The translations under genes and the position numbers were made by a program. Below, piece after piece: positions 33,079 through 42,191 of a DNA stretch of 53,057 nucleotides. Below the pieces are notes generated by a model that saw nothing but the letters and a program-made list of their open reading frames with translations, searched no databases and was not told the origin of the DNA. Each line of letters starts with the position of its first letter. Positions within the stretch are counted from its first letter, which is position 1. The DNA is from an uncultured Chloroflexus sp. (lineage in GTDB: Bacteria; Chloroflexota; Chloroflexia; Chloroflexales; Chloroflexaceae): positions 1 to 53,057 of the forward strand of contig NZ_CAKZNK010000119.1 of NCBI RefSeq assembly GCF_937129525.1, written 5' to 3'.

Positions 33079-34038
33079 TCAGGCCCTCCCGCGTTGCGCA
33101 ACCGCCCACTGCAAGTTTAAGACCAGTGAACGGATCTGCCACATCCAGAAGAAGAGTGCAGTAAAACCAAGGTTGGCAGCCAAGAAGACGTAGAGTGTTC
33201 GCCGGTTTTCCAGCAACTGCGTGCCCGGCGCTTCCATGTTCAGGCGCACAGCGCCGGTGGATTCATCGTATTCTTCTAACCCTAACTGGAAACGCGAACC
33301 GGGAAATTCAGGCCGGGCTGCCATGCCACCGTCAACTAGATCAAGACTGGGGTAGAGAATAGCCTCTTGCTGCAAACCTGGTGTGCTTACTTTGACTTCA
33401 GCCACGATCAGGTTTCCCTGACGCTCTAGGCCAAGCAATTGCACCTTCTGGTCTCCGATCAAACCGACCTTACCGACTTCGAGCACAATCCCATCGCAAT
33501 TGCTGCCCTGAATGAATGCGCAATTTGGATGCAGGGTGCTATCGGCAATGCGTGGAGCAACGAAGAAGAGGAAGGGCATAGTAACGAAGGCGAAGAGGGA
33601 ATAGACGGCGCTCAATTGGCGGCGACGGTCAACATCGTCAATGGCCGCGCGCAGAGCAAAGAGCGCAGCGTAGATCAGCAAGAGCACGAAAATGGATGTC
33701 TGGCGTGGATCCCAATTCCAGAAGATACCCCAGGCTACCTGTGAGAAGATCATGCCGGTAACTGTGGCCAGAATGGTGAAGAGAAGACCGGCTTCAGCAG
33801 CCGCTACAGCCATGTGATCATCGCGTTCACGCCGTCGCCAGAGGTACAAACCGCTGAAGATGGCCGAGATGGTAAATGCGATCACACTGACCCAGGCCGT
33901 TGGCACATGAACGATGACGATCCGGCCCGCTTCTCCTAACCCTTCATACTGCGGCACAATGAGAAAGGTTGCAATGGTAACGCCAGCCATCCACAGGCCA
34001 ATGCCGATCTTTGCTACTTGTGCCAGTCGTTGCGCCAT
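33079..34038 (-). CDS. ccmC: heme-handling protein CcmC with a large extracytoplasmic insertion
   Basis: A 319-residue polytopic protein that presents heme to CcmE. The WWD-type motif SQVAWGIFWNWDPRQT sits at about 99-114. Candidate heme-ligand histidines are H44 (VIVHVP) and H170 (TLHP). Typical CcmC is about 240 residues. Here about 100 extra residues (roughly 172-278) sit between the last two membrane segments. They include a Cys pair (C173, C181) and a beta-rich stretch. It is the first gene of the cluster, with a promoter candidate 50-80 bp upstream. Confidence 0.92.
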   Translation of the reverse strand: MAQRLAQVAKIGIGLWMAGVTIATFLIVPQYEGLGEAGRIVIVHVPTAWVSVIAFTISAIFSGLYLWRRRERDDHMAVAAAEAGLLFTILATVTGMIFSQVAWGIFWNWDPRQTSIFVLLLIYAALFALRAAIDDVDRRRQLSAVYSLFAFVTMPFLFFVAPRIADSTLHPNCAFIQGSNCDGIVLEVGKVGLIGDQKVQLLGLERQGNLIVAEVKVSTPGLQQEAILYPSLDLVDGGMAARPEFPGSRFQLGLEEYDESTGAVRLNMEAPGTQLLENRRTLYVFLAANLGFTALFFWMWQIRSLVLNLQWAVAQRGRA

Positions 34039-34086
34039 GGCAATCTGCTTTCTAGCCCTCCGGGTAGTTGATAACGCTTTTTACGC

Positions 34087-34115
34087 ATCATACAACGTTG
34101 TTGCCTTAAAAGCAA
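34087..34115 (-). promoter_or_regulatory. candidate promoter of the ccm cluster
   Basis: On the minus strand TTGCTT (34115-34110), a 17-bp spacer, then TATGAT (34092-34087), giving a start near 34080 and a 40-nt leader before ccmC. The -35 is poor and the -10 good. The rest of the 34039-34324 gap shows only a small CTGATT/AATCAG hairpin (34149-34163). Confidence 0.5.
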
Positions 34116-34324
34116 GGAACGTTGGTCACAGTGTGGAATGCCCACCGACTGATTGGTAATCAGCAGGTGTTCAATCGTTCTTTTCCATTGTATCATGACT
34201 GGTTGTTATCACGACGGCAACTCTTGCCAGCGCGGTCAGATCGTGATGCTATGCTGATCATATCAGTTGGGATGCGGCCAGATCGCGTTGCGTTGTCAGG
34301 GTTACATTGACCTCTCCGGGCACA

Positions 34325-36256
34325 TTAGCTGATATGTCGCTTCTCCATAATGAAATGATACCATCGCAATGCGACGCTCAGTAGCAGGTATGTGACGGCC
34401 AGGCTGCTCATAGCGCGACCGGGAATGCCCTGCCGCCAGAGCCAATCGAGTGCCAGCGCCAGGCAGATCGCAGCTAGCGGTAGCATGAAAAAGACATGTT
34501 TAAGGATCATGTCGGCGATCGTCCAGTTGACTATTGAATAAAGGATTAAAATCGCCCACCAACTGATCAGGAGCGCATGCGCTCGCCGTGTCGTCGTCCA
34601 GGCCAGCACTGCCCCGCCCAGGATCAGCATGATACCCGGCCAGGTGAGGTGGTTGAGCATAAATGCGCCATCAATCGCCGGGGTTGGCAGAGGCAAGGAT
34701 TCGCCTCGGGCGGCGCGTTGCGATAGCGCCGAAGCAATGACCGGCAGTGTTTCGCTCACGATCACCGGCACATACCAGATGTGGTAGATCAGGAAAGCTG
34801 CCGCTTCAGCAATGATCAGCCCGGCCAGGATCAGCCACCCGCGTTGCTTTGCCGGCGCTTCGCGACGAAAAAGTTCGCAAAGGGCGTAGATGCCCATCAT
34901 GGTAAATGCCATAATGCCGACTACTGTGTACGTCAGCATTGCCAGTGTGGCGGCGGCGGCTACTCCCCAGAGCGCCCGCCGTTCGTCGGGATGATCGTGG
35001 TGCGCCAGCGCCACGGCAATCAGTATCAGCGTGCCCCACAAGCCGAGCTGAGTTGGCCAGTTGCCCCATGAAATCAGAAAATACGGCATTAACAGGAGGT
35101 GGTAACAGCCAGCGGCCATCACCGCGACTCCTGGTTGCCCGAAGAGTCGTAGCGCGATGTAGGCTATCAGCAGGCTGCGCGATACGTCGAGCGCAGTGTT
35201 GAGCGCATTCGAGGCCAGCCCCAGATCGATCCCCACCAGGCCAAATGGCGCTGTGATCAGATACCAGAGTGGCGAGTAGGGGAAGTGTCCGCCTTCAAAA
35301 CCGACAGTATCGCCCAGCAGCGTAACGCGACTCGGCACGATCAGTTCGATAAATCGCCCGTCTAACACCATCTGTGTGCGCGGCACGTGCCAGCGTTCGT
35401 CGTACACAATCGTTTGCGGGTAGATAACGCCGCCAATCTTGACCAGCGCCGCCAGTACCACGATCCGCCATAACCAGGTTTCGTGCCAATGGGGTAAGGT
35501 TTCGCCACCGCGAGCAAAAGCAAAGCGGGTGAACGCGCGGAGTGGACCCAGAGCCAGGTGTAATCCGAGCAGCAGCCCCCACAGATCCGGCGTAAAGATT
35601 GCCCACCAGATCCGGTAGGCTGCCAGCAAACCACCCAGTACCACTGAGATCGATCCGACCAGGATCGCTGCCGGCAGTGGCGCAACTTCAACCCGGCGTG
35701 CTAGCCAGTAGCCCAATACTCCAATCAGCGCCAGGTGCAATGCCTGCCAGAATGGCCAGCCATACTCTACCTGATGTGCCGTCATCCAATCGATGGCAAT
35801 GCCGAGCTGACGGGGATCGGTTACAGTGCTGAAGGTTGAACTGGTAAGGTGTAGGCGAAGATGATCGTCTCCGGGTGGTATGAGAACATAATATCGGGCA
35901 ACGCTATTTCGCAGGTCGATGCGCACCGGCGCCATACCATCGGTCGCGATGGTCAATGTAGCCGGTGATACGTCATCAGGTCGATAGCCACTGGCGCGAA
36001 AGGTGACCGTTGTCCAGTTTGATCCAATGCCGGGGAACTCTACCATTGCTTCAGCTTTGGTAAACGAGTACGAAAAGTCTCGATTGCGTTCCAGACTATG
36101 AAACCCACTAAGGTAGGGCTGGGCATACGTTGTGCCGATGTCGATGTGGCCTGCAGGAAGGGCCAAGCCGGCCAGGCAGGCGCAGACTCCACTCCAGACT
36201 GCAATTAAGAGGCTCATCAATAAGTCGCGTGCCCACTGTGCCTGTTGCAGGTTCAT
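34325..36256 (-). CDS. polytopic membrane protein, GT-C glycosyltransferase-like
   Basis: A 643-residue protein. An N-terminal helix is followed by an extracytoplasmic beta-rich region (about 40-160; DFSYSFTKAEAMVEFPGIG). About ten or more transmembrane segments run from 170 to the end. The acidic pair D286-E287 in IVYDERWHVPR, in the loop after an early helix, resembles the catalytic DE of GT-C enzymes that use polyprenyl-phosphate sugars. No exact family is recognised, so substrate and activity are open. AAAGGAG just upstream of ATG 36256 supports the start. It is divergent from clpC, with a 141-bp intergenic region. Confidence 0.6.
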   Translation of the reverse strand: MNLQQAQWARDLLMSLLIAVWSGVCACLAGLALPAGHIDIGTTYAQPYLSGFHSLERNRDFSYSFTKAEAMVEFPGIGSNWTTVTFRASGYRPDDVSPATLTIATDGMAPVRIDLRNSVARYYVLIPPGDDHLRLHLTSSTFSTVTDPRQLGIAIDWMTAHQVEYGWPFWQALHLALIGVLGYWLARRVEVAPLPAAILVGSISVVLGGLLAAYRIWWAIFTPDLWGLLLGLHLALGPLRAFTRFAFARGGETLPHWHETWLWRIVVLAALVKIGGVIYPQTIVYDERWHVPRTQMVLDGRFIELIVPSRVTLLGDTVGFEGGHFPYSPLWYLITAPFGLVGIDLGLASNALNTALDVSRSLLIAYIALRLFGQPGVAVMAAGCYHLLLMPYFLISWGNWPTQLGLWGTLILIAVALAHHDHPDERRALWGVAAAATLAMLTYTVVGIMAFTMMGIYALCELFRREAPAKQRGWLILAGLIIAEAAAFLIYHIWYVPVIVSETLPVIASALSQRAARGESLPLPTPAIDGAFMLNHLTWPGIMLILGGAVLAWTTTRRAHALLISWWAILILYSIVNWTIADMILKHVFFMLPLAAICLALALDWLWRQGIPGRAMSSLAVTYLLLSVALRWYHFIMEKRHIS

Positions 36257-36323
36257 TACTACTCCTTTGGGTGAGGCGATAACATAAATTAAACGGAAGC
36301 GACCCGTTTTTACTCGCTTACTG

Positions 36324-36332
36324 TGCTATACT
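36324..36332 (+). promoter_or_regulatory. extended -10 promoter of clpC
   Basis: TGC followed by TATACT (36327-36332). The -35 region is weak, as expected for extended -10 promoters. Predicted start is near 36339. Confidence 0.6.
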
Positions 36333-36338
36333 ATCAAT

Positions 36339-36360
36339 GCAGATCAGCGTTGTGATCTGC
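36339..36360 (+). promoter_or_regulatory. palindrome at the predicted clpC transcription start
   Basis: Perfect 8-bp arms GCAGATCA and TGATCTGC with a 6-nt spacer, followed at 36365-36378 by a second hairpin CCGCC-TTGT-GGCGG. It could be a repressor operator or a 5'-end hairpin. It is not a CIRCE element (TTAGCACTC-N9-GAGTGCTAA). Confidence 0.5.
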
Positions 36361-36397
36361 TCACCCGCCTTGTGGCGGATACGCTAGAGGGACGACA

Positions 36398-38878
36398 ATG
36401 AGACTGGAGCGATTCACTGAAAAGGCGCAGAACGCCTTCCATATTGCGCAAGAAATTATGCAGGAGCATCAGCATTCGCAGCTCGATGTTGAGCATCTCT
36501 TCCTGGCGATGCTCCGCCAGCGCGACGGTCTGGCGGTTCGGGCGCTTACTCGCCTGAACGTCGATCCACTTGATGTGGAACGACGCATCGAGCGCGAGCT
36601 GGAGAAGCTCCCCAGAATGTTAAGCTCGCATGGCATTAGCGGTCAAGTGTATATTACACCGCGCACCCAGCGTCTGGTGAAGCGGGCTGAAGATGAAGCG
36701 AACCGGTTGGGCGATCAGTATGTTGGGCTTGATCACCTGTTGATCGGCCTGGCCGGTGAGCGCGACGGCCCGTCGGCGCGGATTTTGCAGAGTTATCAGA
36801 TCGATCAGGAGCGGATTTATCAAGTGTTGATGGAGATTCGAGGCAGTCAACGCAGCGATGATCCGTCGGCTGAAAGCCGCTATGAGATCCTGGCGAAATA
36901 CAGCACCGATTTGACCGAATTGGCGCGAGAAGATAAGCTCGATCCGGTGATTGGCCGCGAAGCTGAAATTGCGCGGGTTATTCGGATTCTCTCGCGCCGC
37001 ACAAAGAATAATCCGGTGCTGGTAGGTGAAACGGGCGTTGGCAAGACGGCCATTGTTGAGGGGCTGGCGCAGCGGATTGCGCGCGGCGATGTGCCGCCAA
37101 CCCTGCGTGACCGCAAGGTGCTGGCGCTCGATCTGGCCGGCATGGTGGCAGGTTCAAAGTTTCGCGGCGAATTCGAAGAGCGGTTGAAAGCGGTGATGGA
37201 CGAGGTGCGCAACGCGAAAGGGCGCATCATTCTGTTTATCGATGAGTTGCATACGGTGGTTGGAGCCGGCGCAGCAACCGGCAGCATCGATGCCTCGAAT
37301 ATGCTCAAGCCGGCGCTTTCACGCGGCGAGATTCAGGTGATCGGCGCAACGACCATCGATGAGTATCGCAAACACATCGAGAAAGACGCCGCTCTCGAAC
37401 GTCGCTTCTCGCCGGTCTTTGTTGAAGAGCCTGATCCCGAAACCACCATCGAGATGCTGCGCGGTTTGCGCAAGCGTTACGAAGAGCATCATCAGTTGAC
37501 GATCAGCGATGAAGCGCTTCGCGCAGCAGTGCAACTTTCGAGCCGCTACATCAATGACCGGTTTTTGCCCGACAAGGCGATTGATCTGATCGATGAGGCC
37601 AGCGCCAAATTGCGCATCGACATCTTCTCAATGCCGCCAGAACTTAAGGCGAAAGAGGAAGAGCTTAAACGTTTGCAGGCCGAAGAGGAAGAGGCCGGCG
37701 CTCGCCGCGACTACGAGCGCGCCGCGTTGCTGCGCGCGCGTTATCTGGCTCTGCAAGCCCAGTTTGAGGCCGAGCGCAGCGAATGGCTGGCCCGCAATAA
37801 CCTTGACGAGGTTGTTGATGACGAAGATGTCGCGCAGATCGTTGCCAGTTGGACGGGTGTGCCGGTCAGCCGAATGCTCGAAACGGAGCGTGAGAAGTTG
37901 ATTAATATGGAAGAGCGGTTGCACGAGCGGGTGATTGGGCAACATGAAGCCATTGTTGCCCTGAGCGATGCTATCCGCCGCGCTCGTTCCGGCCTGCGCG
38001 ATCCTCGCCGCCCAATCGGCTCATTCCTCTTCGTTGGCCCAACCGGTGTTGGCAAAACCGAGCTGGCCCGCGCGCTAGCTGAGTTTATGTTCGATAGCGA
38101 AGAGGCGATGACGCGCGTCGATATGAGTGAATATCAGGAGCAGCATACCGTTAGTCGCTTGATCGGCGCGCCACCCGGCTATGTGGGCTACGATGAGGGT
38201 GGCCAGTTGACCGAGAGTGTTCGCCGGCGCCCCTATCAGGTGGTGCTCTTCGACGAAATTGAGAAAGCGCACCGCGATGTCTTCAACGCCTTGTTGCAGG
38301 TGCTTGATGATGGTCGCCTGACCGATGGGCAAGGCCGCACCGTCGATTTCCGCAACACGATCATTATCATGACCAGCAATGCCGGCACTGAGCATTTGCA
38401 GGGTGGCGGTATCGGTTTCAATGTTGCCGGCAAGGGCACCCGGACAATTGACATGCGCGAGGCGCGCAAGAAGGTCGATGAGGCGCTTAAGCAGACGTTC
38501 CGGCCTGAATTCCTCAATCGGATTGATGAGATTATTCTCTTCCATCCGCTCTCGATGGATGATTTGACCAGGATCGTGGAATTGCAAGTGGCTGAACTGG
38601 TCAATCGGTTGCGTGATCAGCAGATCGGGCTGACGCTGACGCAGGCGGCCAAGGAATATGTGATCAAAGAAGGCTATAATCCAGTCTTCGGCGCGCGCCC
38701 GCTACGCCGCGCCATCCAGCGCCTGCTGGAAACCCCCATCTCGCGTGAATTGCTGCGCGGAACATTCAGGGCTGGCGACCAGATCGAAGTCGATGTTGAG
38801 CACGGCCAGCTTGTTTTTCAGCGAGGGAGTGTACTCACGATGGAAGAACGGCGGCCAGCCGAGCCGCTTGATGCCTGA
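36398..38878 (+). CDS. clpC: ATP-dependent Clp protease ATPase / chaperone ClpC
   Basis: An 826-residue Hsp100 unfoldase. The N-terminal repeat domain spans 1-150 ([19 protein letters not shown]). NBD1 Walker A GETGVGKT is at 210-217 with Walker [12 protein letters not shown] short Glu-rich UVR-like middle region ([25 protein letters not shown]) is typical of ClpC rather than ClpB. NBD2 Walker A GPTGVGKT is at 547-554, then arginine-finger and C-terminal D2 segments. It feeds substrates to ClpP in the cytoplasm. The usual Firmicute neighbours ctsR, mcsA and mcsB are absent. A GAGGGA Shine-Dalgarno precedes the start. Confidence 0.95.
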   Translation: MRLERFTEKAQNAFHIAQEIMQEHQHSQLDVEHLFLAMLRQRDGLAVRALTRLNVDPLDVERRIERELEKLPRMLSSHGISGQVYITPRTQRLVKRAEDEANRLGDQYVGLDHLLIGLAGERDGPSARILQSYQIDQERIYQVLMEIRGSQRSDDPSAESRYEILAKYSTDLTELAREDKLDPVIGREAEIARVIRILSRRTKNNPVLVGETGVGKTAIVEGLAQRIARGDVPPTLRDRKVLALDLAGMVAGSKFRGEFEERLKAVMDEVRNAKGRIILFIDELHTVVGAGAATGSIDASNMLKPALSRGEIQVIGATTIDEYRKHIEKDAALERRFSPVFVEEPDPETTIEMLRGLRKRYEEHHQLTISDEALRAAVQLSSRYINDRFLPDKAIDLIDEASAKLRIDIFSMPPELKAKEEELKRLQAEEEEAGARRDYERAALLRARYLALQAQFEAERSEWLARNNLDEVVDDEDVAQIVASWTGVPVSRMLETEREKLINMEERLHERVIGQHEAIVALSDAIRRARSGLRDPRRPIGSFLFVGPTGVGKTELARALAEFMFDSEEAMTRVDMSEYQEQHTVSRLIGAPPGYVGYDEGGQLTESVRRRPYQVVLFDEIEKAHRDVFNALLQVLDDGRLTDGQGRTVDFRNTIIIMTSNAGTEHLQGGGIGFNVAGKGTRTIDMREARKKVDEALKQTFRPEFLNRIDEIILFHPLSMDDLTRIVELQVAELVNRLRDQQIGLTLTQAAKEYVIKEGYNPVFGARPLRRAIQRLLETPISRELLRGTFRAGDQIEVDVEHGQLVFQRGSVLTMEERRPAEPLDA

Positions 38879-38982
38879 ACTGTAATCTACGACGCCTGGT
38901 TTGTCATCTTGCAATCACTGGCATCGTGATATGATCGAGATCGAAACGCATTCACCTTGCTCGTCTTCGTTCAGGAGTGGCC

Positions 38983-40104
38983 GTGACTGCATCCGATGTC
39001 GCTACCCAACTCGTTACCGTTCAGCGGCGCGCTGCTCGTCTGCGCAATGCGTTGATGACGGTGGGATCATTCTTTGCAACCGCTCGCCAGCCCGATCCGT
39101 TGCCGATGCTGCGTGACCTGTGCAGTGAATGGCTGTTGGCGGATCGGGTAGAAATTATTATTCCCGCCGGCACCGGTAGTTTGCAATCGCATGCGCCCAC
39201 TATGCTGGTAGGCCCGATTACAATCGGGCGGCGTGTCATTGGTCGGATTGAAGTTTCGCGAGCAACGCCGCCGTTTGATAGCGATGATCGCGAGTTATTG
39301 ACTGCATTGGGGCAGATTATTGGCGTCGTTCTCGAGCAATCATCACTACAAGGGCAACTCGATCAGTACCTGAATCAGGCGCGGGCGCATGCCGATACGC
39401 TCGATCAGTTATTGCAGTTTGCCCGGCTGGTGGTTAGCGCGACGACCGATCCGCTCCATCTGGGGTTGCAACTGGCCACTCAGGTGCCGGCAATGGTTGG
39501 CGGCGAGCGGGCTTCTCTCCTGCTAATCCCACTTGATAAAGATAAAGCGCCGATGCTTTTGCTCAGCAATGGCCATATGTCAACCCCCGATCGCGCGCGT
39601 GAGGTGCGCGAACATGGGTTTGCCGGGCTGGTGCTGCGCGAAGGGCAACCATTGATCATTGATGAAACTGACGCAGATCGGCGCTGGTTGTCGTTACGGG
39701 TGCATGAGGTCGATGCTCCAACCCGGTGTGCTATGGCAGTGCCGTTGCGATGGGGACAGCGATTGCTGGGAGCGTTGACGGTAACCACAACGCAGAGTCG
39801 TCGCTTTGGTAGCTCACACCTTAATCTCCTGGAACTGGTCGCCTGTCACATTTCGCTCGCAATCTATGCGGCTGATCTCGATACGCGCCGCAAGCAAAGT
39901 GTTAAGTGGCTGGACGAGATTGAGTCAAAGATGAGCCTCGCTTTGGAAGCTGCGCGGGCCGGTGACATTCAGGCTTTTGCGCAGCTCGAACAGCAGCTTG
40001 CTCGTTTGCGCGAGGTTCAACAGTTATTGACTCTGGAAATGAAATCTGCACCCGTCGGTCAAGGAGACCGGCAGATTGATGATGTTCATCATCCGCCAGA
40101 GTAA
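38983..40104 (+). CDS. GAF-domain sensor-like protein
   Basis: About 373 residues. A weak first GAF-like region (about 30-125) is followed by a helical linker and a clear GAF domain (about 140-300; VSATTDPLHLGLQLATQVPAMVGGERASLLLI and HGFAGLVLREGQPLIIDETDADRRW). A C-terminal coiled coil follows (WLDEIESKMSLALEAARAG). There is no kinase, cyclase or DNA-binding output domain, so it may act through a partner. GTG 38983 has better spacing from AGGAG than GTG 38977. The last 45 or so codons are duplicated just downstream as a decayed fragment. Confidence 0.8.
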   Translation: MTASDVATQLVTVQRRAARLRNALMTVGSFFATARQPDPLPMLRDLCSEWLLADRVEIIIPAGTGSLQSHAPTMLVGPITIGRRVIGRIEVSRATPPFDSDDRELLTALGQIIGVVLEQSSLQGQLDQYLNQARAHADTLDQLLQFARLVVSATTDPLHLGLQLATQVPAMVGGERASLLLIPLDKDKAPMLLLSNGHMSTPDRAREVREHGFAGLVLREGQPLIIDETDADRRWLSLRVHEVDAPTRCAMAVPLRWGQRLLGALTVTTTQSRRFGSSHLNLLELVACHISLAIYAADLDTRRKQSVKWLDEIESKMSLALEAARAGDIQAFAQLEQQLARLREVQQLLTLEMKSAPVGQGDRQIDDVHHPPE

Positions 40105-40143
40105 GAGCGGCAGTCTAACAGGCAACGATCTGGCTCTATTGGA

Positions 40144-40166
40144 GGGGTACGGTCTCACCGTACCCC
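40144..40166. repeat. GGTACGG/CCGTACC palindromic element, copy 1
   Basis: Arms GGGGTACGG and CCGTACCCC (9 bp) with loop TCTCA, 40 bp after the GAF gene. It may terminate that transcript. Shares its core with the elements at 40341 and 41998. Confidence 0.8.
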
Positions 40167-40172
40167 ACATCG

Positions 40173-40312
40173 CTTCTCTGCGCAGCTCGTTCGTTTGCGC
40201 GAAGTTTACCGGTTATTGATGTTGGAAATGCAATCTGCACCTGTTGGGCAGATAGACCGGCAGATTGAGGATGATCATTATCCGCCGGAGAGAGAGCGGC
40301 AATCTATCGGCC
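40173..40312 (+). pseudogene. decayed duplicate of the GAF gene 3' end
   Basis: Matches 39973-40125 with scattered substitutions and a 13-bp deletion. The translated REVYRLLMLEMQSAPVGQIDRQIEDDHYPPE mirrors REVQQLLTLEMKSAPVGQGDRQIDDVHHPPE of the intact gene. The stop codon of the original (TAA after CCAGAG) is AGA here. Similarity continues past the stop, so the duplication included 3' flanking DNA. No promoter or full reading frame is present. Confidence 0.8.
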
Positions 40313-40340
40313 AACGACGTTGCCGTGTACAGAATGTATG

Positions 40341-40368
40341 GTGGGGGTACGGCATGCCGTACCCCCAC
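40341..40368. repeat. GGTACGG/CCGTACC palindromic element, copy 2 (28-bp perfect palindrome)
   Basis: A perfect 28-bp palindrome with half-site GTGGGGGTACGGCA, centred between 40354 and 40355. It lies 12 bp beyond the stop of the minus-strand gene at 40380 and after the duplicated GAF tail. It is a plausible bidirectional terminator and one of three related elements. Confidence 0.85.
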
Positions 40369-40379
40369 CCCCATACCGC

Positions 40380-41630
40380 TTATTCGTCAGGATTACCGTA
40401 TTCGTTGATATTGGTCGGATCTGGGTCGGTGAAGCTCAGATTAGGTGGTGTCGATGGATTGTTGTCTAAACCGACTTGCGGAACCGGTTGTGGATTGGCG
40501 ATAGTGTCGGCTGTTTGCGTGAGGGTAAAGGTGGCGATCACCAGTTGCTGGCTGACAGCGCCTTGGGCTGTCAACTGGTAGAAACCAACCGGCAAGCGCT
40601 CATCGAGAAAGAGTTCTACCATAAACTGACCGGACACTGGATCGGCAAACGTGGAGGGAAAGCCGCGCACCGCGCCATCCGGTAGGGTTAGCCACAGATC
40701 GACCCGCTCACCTGGGAAGAAGAGATCGCCGTTCGCATAGAAGATCGACCGTTGCGGCGCCACCGCTCCGGACGGCACCACTACCGACAGTCGCGCTGGG
40801 CCGCGTTGCGTCACGGGCCGCGAGATAAGTTCGAAGTGAGCGAAGACCCGGAACCCACTGGTATTTCCTAGCGCCGTTACCGTGTAGCGCCCGACCGGAT
40901 TCTTGCCTTCAAACTGGAACGAAGTCGAAACAGCGCCGCTGGGTGTGGCCTGCACAACGGCCTGTCCGGGCGGGAAGTCGATGACCGTGCCATCGGGAGC
41001 GGTCAACCAGAATGAGACCTGTTCGCCACCGATGAAGCCGCGTCCATCAATTTCCAGAATTTGACCTTGCTGAATGACGCTGGTTTCCTGCCCATTTAAA
41101 GTAGCGCGCAGCGTGGCGGTTCCGGTTGGCCCTGGCCGACCACCGGGAATGACGACAAAGAAGGCTGATGCCGTATTGGCGCCACCACTGCTGAGACCGC
41201 GCCCGCTCAGGCGGTAGCACCCATAAGGCCAGGTGCCCGGGATTGTGATGTTGAGGGAAAGTTGACCAGCGTTGTTGGAAAAGCGAGCAAATTGAACGTT
41301 GGTTGGCATGTCGATAACACCGTCGAGAAATTGAGCGGCACTGATGGTAAAGACGCGCCCATCGGGAAAGGTGATGTCTACTTCGACGGGTTCAGGGCCG
41401 AAAGGTGGCTCAAGTACTCGATAGAAGTCAAAACGTGCCAGCAGCGTCTGCGTCTGGAAGATAGCCGGCTCTGGGGTGCGACTGGCTGCGCATGGCGCCA
41501 CTCCTTGCGGCGTAAAGATTTCGACCCGCGCTCGTGAAGCTGCGGCGCCATACGCAAACCAGGCCAGCGTGAGAGCCAGTGCCGCGCTAAAACCGATAGC
41601 GAACAACGAACGTGGCGAAAGGCGTTTCAT
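40380..41630 (-). CDS. secreted protein with Ig-like repeats, unknown function
   Basis: A 416-residue protein with an N-terminal signal peptide or anchor (SLFAIGFSAALALTLAWFAYGAAA). The body is beta-rich. Two repeats are visible: GRGFIGGEQVSFWLTAPDGTVIDFP and ANGDLFFPGERVDLWLTLPDGAVRGFP, each followed by a YTVTALG- or YQLTAQG-like strand. They resemble IPT/Ig-like surface modules. The C-terminal 50 residues are Pro/Asn/Asp-rich and probably disordered. No enzyme motif is seen. A G-rich Shine-Dalgarno (GGGGGT) precedes the start. Confidence 0.7.
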   Translation of the reverse strand: MKRLSPRSLFAIGFSAALALTLAWFAYGAAASRARVEIFTPQGVAPCAASRTPEPAIFQTQTLLARFDFYRVLEPPFGPEPVEVDITFPDGRVFTISAAQFLDGVIDMPTNVQFARFSNNAGQLSLNITIPGTWPYGCYRLSGRGLSSGGANTASAFFVVIPGGRPGPTGTATLRATLNGQETSVIQQGQILEIDGRGFIGGEQVSFWLTAPDGTVIDFPPGQAVVQATPSGAVSTSFQFEGKNPVGRYTVTALGNTSGFRVFAHFELISRPVTQRGPARLSVVVPSGAVAPQRSIFYANGDLFFPGERVDLWLTLPDGAVRGFPSTFADPVSGQFMVELFLDERLPVGFYQLTAQGAVSQQLVIATFTLTQTADTIANPQPVPQVGLDNNPSTPPNLSFTDPDPTNINEYGNPDE

Positions 41631-41747
41631 TGTTACCCCCCGTTTCTGAGACTAACCTGATAACGTAATGAAAATGTATCCCTCGTGGCGAGGAACGAAC
41701 AAGTTGCATAGATTACACTATCGTTACGAGTAGAATTGTTAAACAAG

Positions 41748-41775
41748 TTTACAGATCGTTTCATGTGTTTATAAT
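41748..41775 (+). promoter_or_regulatory. sigma-70-like promoter with no downstream gene
   Basis: TTTACA (41748-41753), a 16-bp spacer, then consensus TATAAT (41770-41775). A transcript starting near 41782 would meet the hairpin at 41998-42023 after about 220 nt and would run through no obvious coding frame. In AT-rich DNA a chance match is possible. Confidence 0.4.
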
Positions 41776-41997
41776 TTATTGATATAACTGGTTTTAAGCG
41801 AAAAACTAATACTTATGTTCCTGGTATTAATTAAAAATATATTTATATTGTAATTTGCCGACTGACACAACATAGTACGTATACAGAAGTATTATCAGGC
41901 CTTGATAGTCTACTTACCTAACAGGCACAGATAACATTTCCACAGCTAACAACTGTTGGAGCGCGCGCAAACAAACAAGCTGCCCGAATAAGCGGCG

Positions 41998-42023
41998 GAT
42001 GGGTACGGTGCTCCGTACCCATC
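41998..42023. repeat. GGTACGG/CCGTACC palindromic element, copy 3
   Basis: Arms GATGGGTACGG and CCGTACCCATC (11 bp) with loop TGCT. Same core as the two elements near 40150 and 40350. Confidence 0.8.
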
Positions 42024-42191
42024 TAATCCATTCCGTGTGTCATTGACCGGCGATAGCATAATGAGCCGGTATCATTTCGCTGCAAGCAGGCTAGCCAGTG
42101 ATGGAGGTTGAGACAGGAGGATTCGGCGGCGCAGTCGCGCATGCGCCAGCTCGTGACAAGAGTCGAAACAGGTCAGGTATGGGGTGGTAAG

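Larger units (their letters stand above)
41631..42191. other. gene-free 561-bp region with AT-rich core
   Basis: No convincing gene on either strand. Bases from about 41640 to 41950 are much richer in A and T than the surroundings. The region contains a promoter-like site on the plus strand (41748-41775) and the palindrome at 41998-42023. It separates the secreted repeat protein from the 42192-44502 operon. Confidence 0.7.

Noticed and set aside
36339-36360. CIRCE heat-shock operator
   Set aside because: The arms do not match TTAGCACTC/GAGTGCTAA and the spacer is 6 rather than 9 nt.
40195-40581. Frame downstream of the GAF gene as a separate gene
   Set aside because: Its N-terminal part is a decayed copy of the GAF tail, and the rest is antisense to the secreted protein gene and spans a palindrome.
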